Positions 1 through 11,574 of a stretch of DNA of 64,000 nucleotides are shown piece by piece. Every line of letters starts with the position of its first letter. Position 1 is the first letter of the stretch. This DNA comes from JACMQW01 sp964536965 (GTDB lineage Bacteria > Bdellovibrionota > UBA1018): contig CAZIAL010000012.1 in NCBI GenBank assembly GCA_964536965.1, positions 15,148 to 79,147 on the forward strand. The letters run 5' to 3'. Made by a program: the position numbers and the translations under genes. Under the pieces are notes generated by a model. It saw only the letters and a program-made list of their open reading frames with translations, did no database searches and had not been told where the DNA came from.

Positions 1-928
1 TCATGCCCTCGTTGATCGTCGCCGCGTAGCGTTTGACCGCGCGAATCGCGAGACCGAGGGTTTCTTCGACGGAAGTCAGTTCGTCCGAACTGATGTTCAC
101 GACGAAGATATCGTCTTCCTGGAGGAGGTCGTCCGCGCCCGGCTCGACATTCGATCCGTTCTCCGACCGATCCCGAAACCAATTTCGAACCTCGAAACGT
201 TTTTCGGTCGCGGCCTTAAACTCCGCGAGCGTCTGTCCGATCCATTTGCTCCCCGCGGGAAGCGTGAGTTCCGTTACGATGCCGGGCAGTTCGAAATGAC
301 GCTCGTCATGTTTCCCGGAAAACCGGGGGAGGACCCACTTCAGCACCACGATGAGCGCGAAGCTCGCGCCGACGAGCGGCAGTCCGAGCCGGGTCGGACC
401 GAAGACCCCGAGATCGGGCTGCCCGCCCCGGACGAGAATCTGATTGGCGAGGAGAAACGCCGGAGCGCCGATGAGCGTCAGCGTCGTTCCAAGGGATGCC
501 GCGGTAGCCATCGGGATCAAGAGACGCGAGGCGTGAAAGTTTTTTTCCTTACAGATCTTCATCACGATCGGCAGCATGAGCGCGGTGATCATCAGGTGAT
601 GGGTGAAGGCCGAGAGCAGCGCCACGGTCGTCATGATCACGAGATTCGCGCGGGTCTCGGATTCACCGACGAGCCGGCCGACGCTTTCGCCGATCATGTC
701 GGTCACTCCCGTCGCCGACAGTCCGGCGGAAAGGACGAAGACGGCGGCGACGATGATCGCGGGTTCCGAAGCGAATCCCGAGAAGGCCGCTTTTTCATCG
801 ATAATCCGGGTTACGGTCAGGCTCAGGACCACGAGCAGTGCCACGACGTCGAGACGAATCCAGTCGGTCACGAAGAGAACGATAGCGACCAAGGAGATCG
901 TAATGAAAATGGCCTGATCAAGCGTCAT
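1..928 (-). CDS. SLC13-family anion permease with RCK_C domain (partial, 3' end outside window)
   Basis: Reading leftward from the ATG at 928, 309 codons are open to the window edge, so the C-terminus is missing. Residues 1-200 form hydrophobic segments typical of the SLC13/CitMHS ion-transporter fold. They include a GTTLTLIGAP stretch near residues 147-156, which matches the conserved GNT-TLIG-P hairpin of that family. Residues about 205-295 read as a soluble TrkA-C/RCK_C regulatory domain, ending in SSDELTSVEETLGLAIRAVK. Family members are inner-membrane symporters for dicarboxylates, sulfate or related anions; the substrate cannot be told from sequence. The gene diverges from the mscS-like gene with about 190 bp between them. 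Family assignment is fairly sure, substrate unknown. Confidence 0.85.
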   Translation of the reverse strand, partial: MTLDQAIFITISLVAIVLFVTDWIRLDVVALLVVLSLTVTRIIDEKAAFSGFASEPAIIVAAVFVLSAGLSATGVTDMIGESVGRLVGESETRANLVIMTTVALLSAFTHHLMITALMLPIVMKICKEKNFHASRLLIPMATAASLGTTLTLIGAPAFLLANQILVRGGQPDLGVFGPTRLGLPLVGASFALIVVLKWVLPRFSGKHDERHFELPGIVTELTLPAGSKWIGQTLAEFKAATEKRFEVRNWFRDRSENGSNVEPGADDLLQEDDIFVVNISSDELTSVEETLGLAIRAVKRYAATINEGM

Positions 929-1118
929 GGTTCTTTCCTATCGGATCGCGGTCGAGCGCGCCAGGGGGAGCTTACTTGGGTGCGCAATGAAGCGGGGCGA
1001 GTTTAAAATAGGGCCAGGATCCGTCCCAGAGTTCCGGATAGTGTGGGGGGCGGAGATTTGCCTCTTCCAGGAAATTTTGCCCCTCGCGGTTTTCTTCTCC
1101 TTTGGATAAAACTGTCGG

Positions 1119-2033
1119 ATGGAAGTCACGACCACTGAAGCGCTCCGCATTCTGACCGAGAAGATCGAAGGATGGGCGAAAGGTTTTATCGACGCGCTTC
1201 CGAACTTTTTCGTTGCCCTCGTCGTCCTGGTCGCATTCTGGTACGGGGGGAAACTGGTCCGGATGGCGATTCGCCGGTCGCTTCGTCGATTCAGCAATAA
1301 CGAGCCGGTCGCTCGTCTCATGGGGACGATCGGCCAGAGCATCGTCGTCATTACGGGAATGTTCGTCGCCCTGGGGATCCTCGAACTCCAGAAAACAGTG
1401 ACCTCGCTTCTCGCCGGTGCGGGACTGGCCGGACTGGCAATCGGATTTGCCTTCCAGGAAATTGCCGCGAATTTCATCGCCGGAGTCCTGATCGCGATCC
1501 GTAAGCCCTTCAGTCAGGGCGACCTGGTCCGCGTCTCCGGCTACGAGGGGCGCATCAGTTCGCTCGATCTTCGCACGACCCGGATTATGAGCCCGGACGG
1601 CCTCGAGTACATCGTTCCCAACAAAGATATGTTTACCCAGATCGTGACGAATTTCACCGCGACCGATCCCCGCCGGGTCGATGTGACGATCGGCGTTTCC
1701 TACGACGACGATCTCGCGCAGGTGAAGGAAGTGGCGATCGCGGCCGTGCAGGACGTCGCCAACCGCATCCCGGATCGGGCGCCCGAGTTCTATTTTACGG
1801 AATTCGCCGACAGTTCGATTAACTTCCAGATCCGCCTCTGGATCGCCAAGTCCGAACAGTTCGAATATCTGACGGCCCGGAGCGAAATGATTCAGAAGAT
1901 AAAGACCGCCTTCGATCAAGCCGAGATCACGATTCCATTTCCGATTCGCGCCATCGAGCTCCGCCAACAGAATGCCGAAGGGAGGTTCGTTCCGCGAATC
2001 GAGTCCGAGTCGAGCGCAAATCCCTCTCGTTAA
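1119..2033 (+). CDS. MscS-family small-conductance mechanosensitive channel
   Basis: A 304-residue protein with three hydrophobic segments at about residues 25-50, 65-90 and 95-130. The last is the glycine/alanine-rich pore helix (LLAGAGLAGLAIGFAFQEIA) typical of MscS. It continues into the beta domain (RKPFSQGDLVRVSGYEGRI, then the TTRIMSPDGLEYIVPN block) and the alpha/beta cytoplasmic cage. Length is close to E. coli MscS (286). Such channels open under membrane tension and release solutes during hypo-osmotic shock. The gene stands alone and its stop overlaps by 4 nt the stop of the convergent DOMON-like gene. No unusual residues were noticed. Confidence 0.93.
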   Translation: MEVTTTEALRILTEKIEGWAKGFIDALPNFFVALVVLVAFWYGGKLVRMAIRRSLRRFSNNEPVARLMGTIGQSIVVITGMFVALGILELQKTVTSLLAGAGLAGLAIGFAFQEIAANFIAGVLIAIRKPFSQGDLVRVSGYEGRISSLDLRTTRIMSPDGLEYIVPNKDMFTQIVTNFTATDPRRVDVTIGVSYDDDLAQVKEVAIAAVQDVANRIPDRAPEFYFTEFADSSINFQIRLWIAKSEQFEYLTARSEMIQKIKTAFDQAEITIPFPIRAIELRQQNAEGRFVPRIESESSANPSR

Positions 2034-2617
2034 TCTCCATATTGTCGAGGGCTTAGCCCGACCTGGAACGAAGCGCGGAGATGGAAATCGGCCTCCGGGC
2101 CCGCATGGGCGATGGCCCAGTAGGCGAGGTCACCCGCGCGGTCGAGCACGGCCGTGGCCGAAAACGAATCCAGCGGAAGTCCCGCGAAAATTCCCGCCGG
2201 AACTTTCGCGCGAAGGGTGAGTGAAGTGTCGGTTCGCTCCATGATCTCGATCCGGGGCTCGTCGGCGCGGGAGATCGGCGGCGCTCGCATTCCCTGGCGA
2301 TAGTCCTCGAATGCATACCAGGCCCAGTCACCCGAAGGGGCGACGTTCAGTTCCAGGTAGGCGGCGGAGCCCGCGATTCCGAAGAACGCCTCGAAGCAGG
2401 TCGTACGCCAGAGTTCGTCGCGCCTTTTTGGATGGGGGGCGGAATGGGTCGGAACGATTTCTTCGAGCAAAGGAGGGGTCCTCGACGCCAACCGCCTCGA
2501 TGCCAACCGGTAGACGAGTTCGAATCCTTCGCGCCGATGCTGGACCGTGCAGCCGAGAGTGAGGGCGGTGGTCCAGCCATTTGGGGAGAATGGGACGAGC
2601 GACTTCGAAATTTCCAT
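2030..2617 (-). CDS. DOMON-like domain protein
   Basis: A 195-residue protein without a signal peptide. The ATG at 2617 is preferred; the frame stays open upstream to 2767 but that extension would overlap the promoter region of the divergent mepA gene. The core LWRTTCFEAFFG...YLELNVAPSGDWAWYAFEDYR...M followed by AYWAIAHAGPEADFH is the signature of bacterial DOMON-like proteins, a beta-sandwich related to carbohydrate-binding module 9. No enzymatic residues are evident; members are thought to bind haem or sugars, but this copy has not been characterised. It is convergent with mscS. Confidence 0.7.
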   Translation of the reverse strand: MEISKSLVPFSPNGWTTALTLGCTVQHRREGFELVYRLASRRLASRTPPLLEEIVPTHSAPHPKRRDELWRTTCFEAFFGIAGSAAYLELNVAPSGDWAWYAFEDYRQGMRAPPISRADEPRIEIMERTDTSLTLRAKVPAGIFAGLPLDSFSATAVLDRAGDLAYWAIAHAGPEADFHLRASFQVGLSPRQYGD

Positions 2618-2723
2618 TCGACCATTTAGGCTTGAAAAGACCTGGCTCCGCAAGGTCCAGCGGGAACGCCGACCCTTAAAAAATTCATTCGGAAAAGAGT
2701 CCGGTTGCGTTAACGTTTTTAGG

Positions 2724-3578
2724 GTGAAATTTTCGCGCATCGGAATCTTCTTCGCTTCGTTCGTCACGCTGGCGCTCGCTCCGAGCTGCGCGACTTCCCG
2801 TTCGCCGGCTCCCGTCGTGAATCCCTGGAGCGAGGTACTGACGCCGGCTCCGGGTCCGGCCGCGTCGATTGGGGGATATTCGGCCGGGTGTCTCGCCGGA
2901 GGAACGAAGCTTCCGGCCGAGGGCGAGGGTTACCAGACGGTTTACTCCGTTCGGAACCGACACTACGGACATCCTTTCCTCACATCCTTTCTCGAGAAGA
3001 TGGGAAAGGTCGTTCACCGTGCCCGCGAGCGCCCGTTTCTCGTGGGCGATCTTTCGATGCCTCGCGGAGGTCCGACGCTTTCAGGACACGCCAGTCACCA
3101 GATCGGACTGGATGCAGATATATGGTTTCGCCGGGCGGAGAGAAAGCTCACGCCGACGGAGCGCGACTCTGCGATCGCGATTTCCATGGTCCATCCGCAA
3201 ACACGGTACGTCGATCCGGCGGTATTCGGAACGGAACAGATCACGCTTCTCCGGCGATTCGCGATCGCGAAGGAGGTCGAGCGCATTTTCGTCAACCCCG
3301 CGATCAAGAAGGACCTCTGCTTGAGACACCCGAAAGCGGACTGGATCCGGAAACTTCGCCCTTGGTACGCGCACGATTACCATTTCCACCTGCGCCTTCG
3401 TTGTCCCGAAGGAGAAGCGCATTGCGTTCCCTCGGAGGCGCTTCCCGCGGGGAATGGCTGCGACGAGACGCTCGAGTGGTGGTGGAGCGACGAGGCTCGC
3501 CTCGAGGGAATCGCGAAGAACGAAAAACCCCTCGAGCCGCCGCTTTTACCGAAAGCTTGCGCGGCAGTTCTGGACTAG
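2724..3578 (+). CDS. mepA: Penicillin-insensitive murein endopeptidase (MepA), lipoprotein
   Basis: A 284-residue protein starting at GTG 2724. This start gives a lipoprotein signal peptide (FFASFVTLALAPSC, lipobox cysteine near residue 22). Upstream in-frame starts would put about 60 odd residues in front of it. The M74 peptidase motifs are clear: SGHASHQIGLDADIW carries the zinc-binding His and Asp, and WYAHDYHFHLRLRCP carries the C-terminal His cluster. MepA cleaves D-alanyl-meso-diaminopimelate cross-links in the periplasm. E. coli MepA (274 aa) is soluble periplasmic, whereas this one is probably lipid-anchored. It is divergent from the DOMON-like gene. Confidence 0.92.
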   Translation: MKFSRIGIFFASFVTLALAPSCATSRSPAPVVNPWSEVLTPAPGPAASIGGYSAGCLAGGTKLPAEGEGYQTVYSVRNRHYGHPFLTSFLEKMGKVVHRARERPFLVGDLSMPRGGPTLSGHASHQIGLDADIWFRRAERKLTPTERDSAIAISMVHPQTRYVDPAVFGTEQITLLRRFAIAKEVERIFVNPAIKKDLCLRHPKADWIRKLRPWYAHDYHFHLRLRCPEGEAHCVPSEALPAGNGCDETLEWWWSDEARLEGIAKNEKPLEPPLLPKACAAVLD

Positions 3579-3632
3579 AACTCGACCACCGTCTTGCGAA
3601 GCGGTGCGGCGCCGAAGTATGCTTCGCGGACG

Positions 3633-6600
3633 ATGCCGAGCCCCGCGGTCGACTCCCTCTTCGAACTCGTAAAAAGCGAGGCGCTTCCCGGCGTCTGGTC
3701 GCGCGGGGTCGCGCTCGCCCGAGACCACGGTGCGATCCTCGATGCCGAAACCTCCGAGGGTTTCGTCCTCCGGGTGAAGGTCGCCGGAAAAGCGGTCGCG
3801 GCGAAGGTCGAAGTCTGGCCGGGGGACGAAGACGTCCACTGCGACTGCGGAGATCAGGCGGACCCTTGCGTGCACGCGGTCGCGGCGGTCGTCGCGATTA
3901 AAAACGGATGGGCCGTCCCTGCGGAAGCGGTGGCCGAAGCGGCGGGTGCGGTTCGGCTGGTGTACCGGTTTCGCGAGGTGGCGAGCGGTGATCCGGAAAC
4001 GAAGTCGCTGGCCTTCGAGCGGATCTTTCGCCGCGGCTTGGGTCAGGAAGAGGTGTTTTCCGGTTCGCTCGTCGCTCTCGTCGCGGGGTCGAGTTCGGGT
4101 CGACTCGGGGGGGGCTCGATTTTTCCCGGACGGGACGATTTTAAAGTCGAGCAAGTTCTCGATTCGCTCGCGGAGCGCGGTCTGATTCGCGGTGCGATTC
4201 TCGATCGGCGTGGCGTCCCGGAACTTTTTAGAGTTCTCGAGGACGTGCCGCGACTCGAATTCGGGGGAGGGACGATCGCCGTGCAAAGTCGCGCGGCAAG
4301 CCGGCGGGTGGTGGTTCGCGACGCGGGCGCCGGGATCGTCGTCAGTCTCGTCGATCCCACGCCTGCCGCGGAAGCGGAGAAGCATTATGTGAACGGAATC
4401 GTTCTCGCGGACGGCGTGCTTCGGCCCGCACGCGAACCGAGCGCCGCGATTCGCGCGCTCGTCGGCCGAAGGTTCGTGCCCGAGGAGTTTCCGGTCTTCG
4501 TCGCCAAAGTGCTGCCGGAGCTCCGACGCGAATTCGAGATCGCGATGGAGACCTCGCGTCTGCCGGAGCTCGCCGCGATCGAACCGAGGATCTTTCTCGA
4601 GATGAATCGGGAGCCCGGGGATTCGGGGGCGCTCGAGGTGCTTCCGCGCCTCGTTTACGGGGATCCGATCGTCGCCGAAGTGATCGACGGAGAAATCGTC
4701 CATGCGCCGGGATCCCGCATCGTTCCGGTGCGCGACGAGACGGTGGAAAAGGAATGGTTGCGAAAACTTTCTTCGGAGCTCCATCTTCGTCCGCGACAGC
4801 GCGTTCGGATGTTCGGCTCGGAGGCCATCGAGTTCGTGCGGAATTCGGCCGCCTGGTCGCGCACCGGAGGGGCGGTGGATTCGTTTCGCGTGGACGGCGC
4901 CCTCGTACCGAAGCTTCGCGCGGATGAGCGAGGTCTCGAAGTGAATTTCCAACTCGCCGGGCAAAGCGGCGGGGGAGGAGAAGCGGATCCACCGAGATTC
5001 GCGGAGTCGAGCGCGGTCATTTCGGCTTGGAATCGCGGGGAATCGCTCGTTCCCCTACTCGGCGGCGCTGGCTGGGCGAAAATTCCGGAGGGCTGGCTCC
5101 GGCAGCACGGAGATCTGCTGGAACGTTTTCTCTTGCTTCGGAACCACACGCCTCTCGAAAGGGTTCAGCTGGCCGACTTCGTCGTCGAAGCCGGCGGAGA
5201 AGTCGCCGCGGATCTCTCGCGGCTGCGAGCGCAGTTTCTCGAATACCGAGGACTTCCCGCGCAGCGCCTGCCCGCGGATTTGCGAGCGGAGCTTCGTCCC
5301 TATCAGAAGACCGGCGTGGATTGGCTCGGTTTCCTTCGGGATGCGGGCCTGGGTGGACTGCTCGCCGACGACATGGGCCTGGGTAAGACGCTCCAAGCGC
5401 TGTGCGCGATCCGGGGCAGAACCCTCGTGATCGCTCCGACGAGCGTCCTGCCCGCGTGGGAATCCCAGATGGCGACCTTCCGCCCCGAATTGCGTGTGAA
5501 CGTCTATTACGGGAGTTCGCGCAAACTTTCGTCAGGCGCGGACGTCCTGCTGACTTCCTACGGGACCCTTCGCCAGGACCGTGCGCTCCTCACGGCCGAA
5601 ACCTGGGATTCGATCGTGCTCGACGAGGCCCAGCAGATCAAGAACCCGGACAGTCAGATCGCAAAGGTGGTTCATGCCCTTCGCGGGAAGTTTCGCATCG
5701 GCCTGACGGGGACGCCGATCGAGAATCGGCTGGACGATCTCTGGAGCCAGATCGAATTCGTGCAGCCCGGACTCCTCGGCACGCGGCAGGAGTTCCAGTC
5801 TCGGCTCGATGCCGGGGCGATCACCGAACGGCTGGGGGAGCTGAAGCGCAAAGTGAAGCCGCTTATTCTTCGGCGTATGAAACGGGACGTGGCGCCCGAA
5901 CTCCCGCCGAAAACCGAGGTCGTACTTTATAGTGATCTTTCTTCCGAAGAACGCGTCGCCTATCAGGCGCTACACGCGGCGACCCAGGCGAAGGTCGTGC
6001 AAGAACTCGAAGCCGGAGGCAGCGTCCTCGGAGTGCTGGAGGCTTTGCTTCGGCTTCGCCAGGTCTGCGCGCATCCGGCGCTCGTACCCGGTTTCGCGCC
6101 GAGACTCGCCAGAGATGGCGCCGAGGAATTCTTGCTTTCTTCGAAGCTCGCACTCCTTCGCGATCAGGTCGAGGAGTCCCTGGCGCTGGGACACAGCATC
6201 CTCATTTTCTCGCAGTGGACGAGTTTTCTCGACCTCGTCGAGAAGGTCCTTCGTCCGATGGGAGTCGAGTACCTACGTCTCGATGGGGGCACTCCGAACC
6301 GCGGGGAACTCATCGAGAAGTTCCAGGATCCGGCCGGCCCGCGAGTGATGATTCTCTCGCTCAAGGCGGGAGGGGTAGGTCTCACCCTGACGAAAGCGGA
6401 TCACGTCATCATCCTCGATCCATGGTGGAACCCGGCGGTCGAAGACCAGGCGGCGGACCGGGCGCATCGAATCGGGCAGACGCAGCCCGTCCTGGTCCAG
6501 CGTTTGGTCGCCCGCGACACCGTGGAAGACCGAATCCTCCAGCTCCAGAAGAAGAAACGCGAGATCGCGGCGCAGGTCTTAGGCACGGACGCGGAGGGAG

Positions 6601-6650
6601 CGGCGGCGCTCGAACTCACGCGTGAAGATTTGCTCGAGCTTCTGAAATAG
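3633..6650 (+). CDS. SWIM zinc-finger SNF2-family ATPase/helicase
   Basis: A 1005-residue protein; ATG 3633 is chosen over an upstream TTG at 3594. It begins with a SWIM zinc finger (C70, C72, C79, H81 in CDCGDQADPCVHA). About 450 residues of bacterial SNF2-associated region follow, then a RecA-like core near residue 550. Walker A is DDMGLGKT (about 580), motif II is LDEAQQIKN (about 662), and motifs V-VI are SLKAGGVGLTLT and DQAADRAHRIGQ near the C-terminus. These are ATP-driven double-strand DNA translocases of the HepA/RapA superfamily; in bacteria the exact role of SWIM-SNF2 proteins is unclear. It is a single gene ending at a strong hairpin. Confidence 0.93.
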   Translation: MPSPAVDSLFELVKSEALPGVWSRGVALARDHGAILDAETSEGFVLRVKVAGKAVAAKVEVWPGDEDVHCDCGDQADPCVHAVAAVVAIKNGWAVPAEAVAEAAGAVRLVYRFREVASGDPETKSLAFERIFRRGLGQEEVFSGSLVALVAGSSSGRLGGGSIFPGRDDFKVEQVLDSLAERGLIRGAILDRRGVPELFRVLEDVPRLEFGGGTIAVQSRAASRRVVVRDAGAGIVVSLVDPTPAAEAEKHYVNGIVLADGVLRPAREPSAAIRALVGRRFVPEEFPVFVAKVLPELRREFEIAMETSRLPELAAIEPRIFLEMNREPGDSGALEVLPRLVYGDPIVAEVIDGEIVHAPGSRIVPVRDETVEKEWLRKLSSELHLRPRQRVRMFGSEAIEFVRNSAAWSRTGGAVDSFRVDGALVPKLRADERGLEVNFQLAGQSGGGGEADPPRFAESSAVISAWNRGESLVPLLGGAGWAKIPEGWLRQHGDLLERFLLLRNHTPLERVQLADFVVEAGGEVAADLSRLRAQFLEYRGLPAQRLPADLRAELRPYQKTGVDWLGFLRDAGLGGLLADDMGLGKTLQALCAIRGRTLVIAPTSVLPAWESQMATFRPELRVNVYYGSSRKLSSGADVLLTSYGTLRQDRALLTAETWDSIVLDEAQQIKNPDSQIAKVVHALRGKFRIGLTGTPIENRLDDLWSQIEFVQPGLLGTRQEFQSRLDAGAITERLGELKRKVKPLILRRMKRDVAPELPPKTEVVLYSDLSSEERVAYQALHAATQAKVVQELEAGGSVLGVLEALLRLRQVCAHPALVPGFAPRLARDGAEEFLLSSKLALLRDQVEESLALGHSILIFSQWTSFLDLVEKVLRPMGVEYLRLDGGTPNRGELIEKFQDPAGPRVMILSLKAGGVGLTLTKADHVIILDPWWNPAVEDQAADRAHRIGQTQPVLVQRLVARDTVEDRILQLQKKKREIAAQVLGTDAEGAAALELTREDLLELLK

Positions 6651-6686
6651 CGAAGCCCCGGGATCGAAACGATCGCGGGGCTTCGC
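6650..6686. terminator. Bidirectional intrinsic-type hairpin between SNF2 gene and katG
   Basis: GCGAAGCCCCG (6650-6660) pairs perfectly with CGGGGCTTCGC (6676-6686). An inner GATCG-aaa-CGATC stem continues it. It sits between two convergent stop codons, so it can end transcripts from either side. A strong T-run is absent. Confidence 0.8.
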
Positions 6687-6699
6687 GGTAGATTTGGAG

Positions 6700-8994
<2,295 letters not shown>

Positions 8995-9090
8995 AGCGGA
9001 GTCTCCTGGTTTCTAGATGGATAATCGAAGTCTAGAAGGGAGTCTCAACTCTTTCAGAGGTTTGGTAAATTCGATTTAGTTGATTAGACC

Positions 9091-9105
9091 ATAGATGAAA
9101 TCTAT
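9091..9105. promoter_or_regulatory. OxyR-type half-site upstream of katG
   Basis: ATAGATGAAATCTAT fits the OxyR half-site consensus ATAGntnnnanCTAT at every specified position, inside a perfect 8-bp dyad (9089-9107). It lies about 97 nt upstream of the katG ATG, downstream of the peptidase gene stop. The second half-site, one helical spacing away, is weak or absent. Binding by OxyR is inference; no oxyR gene is in the window. Confidence 0.55.
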
Positions 9106-9148
9106 GGACATCGCGGGCGGGTCATTCGGCGCGGCAAAAATTCTCGGG

Positions 9149-10420
9149 TTATTTTTTGCAATAATGTCGAGTCTTCTCATGTGCGCAAAAGGCGGCGAGG
9201 GATTGAATCATCGTTTTCATCTCGTCCGAATTTTCCGCCGCGAGGCGCACTTGCCCGAGCTGGGTGCTTTCCGCCGTCAGAACGTCCGTCGAGAGTTTTT
9301 CATACCAAGGCTCGTAATGGATTTCGCGGCCCTTCCGGGTCGTGCGAATTTCGAGGTACTTCGGCTCCGCCAGGTAATCTTCGGCGTAGTAGTTGATGTC
9401 CCAGAGCTGGATACGCCAGTTCCCGGTGGGCTTTCCAGGGGTGCGTTCGATCCCGATGGCGAGCACGACGTGCACATCGGCGCTTCCGCCCATGACCTTC
9501 TTCGAGTTTTTGGCCGTGAAAAGAATCTTCGGCAGTTCGCCGCGTTTCAGCCGGCGGGAAAGGTTGTTGATCAGGTCGCCGATCTCTTGGGCGTTCATCG
9601 GCCGGGTGGACGTGAAGAAGGTGCTCAGGGATCCCCAGGACACGGCGTTCGCGGACCAGAGTTTCATGGCCTTCAGTTTTAGATAGAACTCGATCTCGGG
9701 GACGCTTGCGAAACTTCGGAAGTCCGGAAAGCCCGGGATCACCTCGGCGTTTCCGGTGAGAATCCGGTCGATCTTCTTCTGGTAGAAGCGGAACCATTTT
9801 TCGTTCTTCTCCAGTCCGTGCAGGATGTAGCGTGGCGCGGACGGGTCGGGGACCGGATCATAGAAAGCGAGCTGCGCGAAGAATCGATTCAGACTCGCGA
9901 ATCCCCAGCAGTATCCATATTCGCGATCGGAGATGTCGAAATATTCGTAATCACTGTTCACGGCGGGCGGTCCGTCTTCGACCCGCATCTGCGAAGGAGT
10001 ATAGCGATTCCGGTTCAGCTGCCAGAGATCGAGAAGCTGGGGTTCCTTCCGGATGAGCTCTTCATAAGTCGTCCTCGGGAGAAGATCCGCCACATCGGGC
10101 GGCGTGATGACGTTTTTTACGAATTGCCAGCCGGCGACGCTCTTCTGGCTCTGTTCGGGCTTGAGCGCGAAGTGATAACCGAGGGGCCGCGATGGATCGC
10201 GGGGCGGCAAGGAGCGGTCGATGACCTCGTTCGCGCCTGGCGCGAGATTTCTCGGTACGTCGCCCGGTTTCACGATGATATCGTAGCCGGCCATCGAGTA
10301 GAGCTCTCGGTCCTTCGCCGCGGCGGGCGCCCGATCGGTCAGGGACGCGCTATGCGCGCAGGCGGTGAGGGACAGGCCAAGCAGGGCGATCGAGGAGGTG
10401 CGGAAGAAACGGGTTTTCAT
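9149..10420 (-). CDS. Papain-like cysteine peptidase-fold lipoprotein
   Basis: A 423-residue protein with a lipoprotein signal peptide (SSIALLGLSLTAC, lipobox Cys at 21). I do not recognise a named family, but the layout resembles C1-type papain-fold enzymes. It has a candidate nucleophile in YGYCWGFASLNRFF (compare CGSCWAFS), a histidine in DVHVVLAIGIE (compare HAVLAVGY), and a following WRIQLWDINYY that could supply the Asn/Asp. The segment between is mostly helical and charged. Expected location is the periplasmic face of a membrane. It is followed on the same strand by katG 154 nt downstream, with the OxyR-like site between, so katG probably has its own promoter. Enzymatic activity is inferred only. 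Confidence 0.55.
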   Translation of the reverse strand: MKTRFFRTSSIALLGLSLTACAHSASLTDRAPAAAKDRELYSMAGYDIIVKPGDVPRNLAPGANEVIDRSLPPRDPSRPLGYHFALKPEQSQKSVAGWQFVKNVITPPDVADLLPRTTYEELIRKEPQLLDLWQLNRNRYTPSQMRVEDGPPAVNSDYEYFDISDREYGYCWGFASLNRFFAQLAFYDPVPDPSAPRYILHGLEKNEKWFRFYQKKIDRILTGNAEVIPGFPDFRSFASVPEIEFYLKLKAMKLWSANAVSWGSLSTFFTSTRPMNAQEIGDLINNLSRRLKRGELPKILFTAKNSKKVMGGSADVHVVLAIGIERTPGKPTGNWRIQLWDINYYAEDYLAEPKYLEIRTTRKGREIHYEPWYEKLSTDVLTAESTQLGQVRLAAENSDEMKTMIQSLAAFCAHEKTRHYCKK

Positions 10421-10453
10421 CCTGGGGCTTATCGGATTTCGACCGGAAGGAGT

Positions 10454-11368
10454 TTACCCGGCGCGGGTCGCCAAAGCGCTGACGGCGAGAGCCAGGGACG
10501 TGCTGACCAGCAGCGCAAGCAGAAGCATCAGCGTCCATTTCCGAACGATCCGAAACATTTCCGCACTTCCGATGGATCGTACGATGAGAAGTTTCGATAG
10601 GGCGGAGGCGAAGAGAGAGATCGCGATCAGTAAAATAAATGTAGCCTCCTCGATCCCGTCCGACTTTCGCAGCGCCGTATTCGAGATCAGGGTCGCGTGG
10701 ATTTCGAAGAAAGAGGCGAGGAGCGTGAACGCGAAGAGGCCGCTCTTTCCGAAAAGATGCCGAATGAGCCGCGAGGCCGCGATGATCGCGATCAGGAAAA
10801 GGGAGAGGCGTCCGATCGCGAGAAAGTCCGGCGTCGGTGGTCCGGCGGAATGGAATCCGGCTCGCACTTTTTTCGCTCCGCGAATCGCGAAGAGTAAGTT
10901 CACGAGCAGGGGGCCCAGAAAAACCGAATAGACTTCCAGACTCGCCGCGGGAAAGCCGATCGCGACGACGGCGATTCCTTCCGCATTCATCGCGAGGGTC
11001 GAACTCGCAAACAAAAGGGCGCTGGTGGATACGTCTCCTCCCGCTTTCTGGCTATGGCGAGCCGCCGTAGCCGTTACGGCAGTGCTGGAAATGAAACCGC
11101 CGAGAATTCCGGTCGAGACTACTCCCGCGCGCGCACCGAGGGCGGCCCCGAGTAAACCACCCAGCGCCTGGATGAACGCGAGGCCCGTGACCATTCGGGC
11201 GAGGTTGCGGAGGGAAACGAACCCCCAGCCATCCCCCCAGGCGACGGGAATTCGCGGGACGATGAATGCTCCGACGGCCGCGAGTGCGCAGACCCATCCG
11301 AGGTGGCCCAAGAGATGAATTCGACGGGGAGTGAGAATGCGAGGCTCGGTTTTCGAAGAAGATTTCAC
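10454..11368 (-). CDS. DUF4010 inner-membrane protein
   Basis: A 304-residue protein with about eight hydrophobic segments. The block GARAGVVSTGILGGFISSTAVTATAARHSQ (about residues 77-107) is the hallmark of DUF4010, a domain usually found C-terminal to an MgtC/SapB-like domain. Here the MgtC-like half is absent, so this is a stand-alone or shortened form. Function is unknown; MgtC-linked proteins are often associated with divalent cation homeostasis. The gene lies 33 nt upstream of the papain-like lipoprotein gene on the same strand, so the two may be co-transcribed. Confidence 0.75.
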   Translation of the reverse strand: MKSSSKTEPRILTPRRIHLLGHLGWVCALAAVGAFIVPRIPVAWGDGWGFVSLRNLARMVTGLAFIQALGGLLGAALGARAGVVSTGILGGFISSTAVTATAARHSQKAGGDVSTSALLFASSTLAMNAEGIAVVAIGFPAASLEVYSVFLGPLLVNLLFAIRGAKKVRAGFHSAGPPTPDFLAIGRLSLFLIAIIAASRLIRHLFGKSGLFAFTLLASFFEIHATLISNTALRKSDGIEEATFILLIAISLFASALSKLLIVRSIGSAEMFRIVRKWTLMLLLALLVSTSLALAVSALATRAG

Positions 11369-11434
11369 GGCGGATCGTTTTCCATATTCCTGGCAGATTC
11401 GCGGTTAAGCCAGTCCTAATCGCTTCCGGGAATT

Positions 11435-11461
11435 TATGGCTCGCGCGCCGGACATAATGTC
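11435..11461. promoter_or_regulatory. Conserved bipartite upstream element, copy 1 (before MBL ribonuclease gene)
   Basis: TATGGCTCGCGCGCCGGAC (11435-11453) overlaps the palindrome GACATAATGTC (11451-11461), about 115 nt before the MBL gene start. A near-copy sits upstream of the cco operon (19256-19285). Shared architecture suggests a common regulator; which one is unknown. Confidence 0.4.
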
Positions 11462-11574
11462 TCGCGAGACCCTTGTCTAGGAATGACTCACTCGAATTCG
11501 TCTATCATTCCGAAGCCGTGGGAAGGATAACGGAGGTGGGCCTTTTGCTTATGCAGAGGGAAAAGGGGGAGCGA

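Noticed and set aside
296..1006. 236-codon plus-strand frame at the left edge
   Set aside because: It mirrors the permease gene on the minus strand, which has recognisable transporter motifs.
3546..4964. 472-codon open frame opposite the SNF2 gene
   Set aside because: Same reason: antisense of a conserved gene, low-complexity basic composition.
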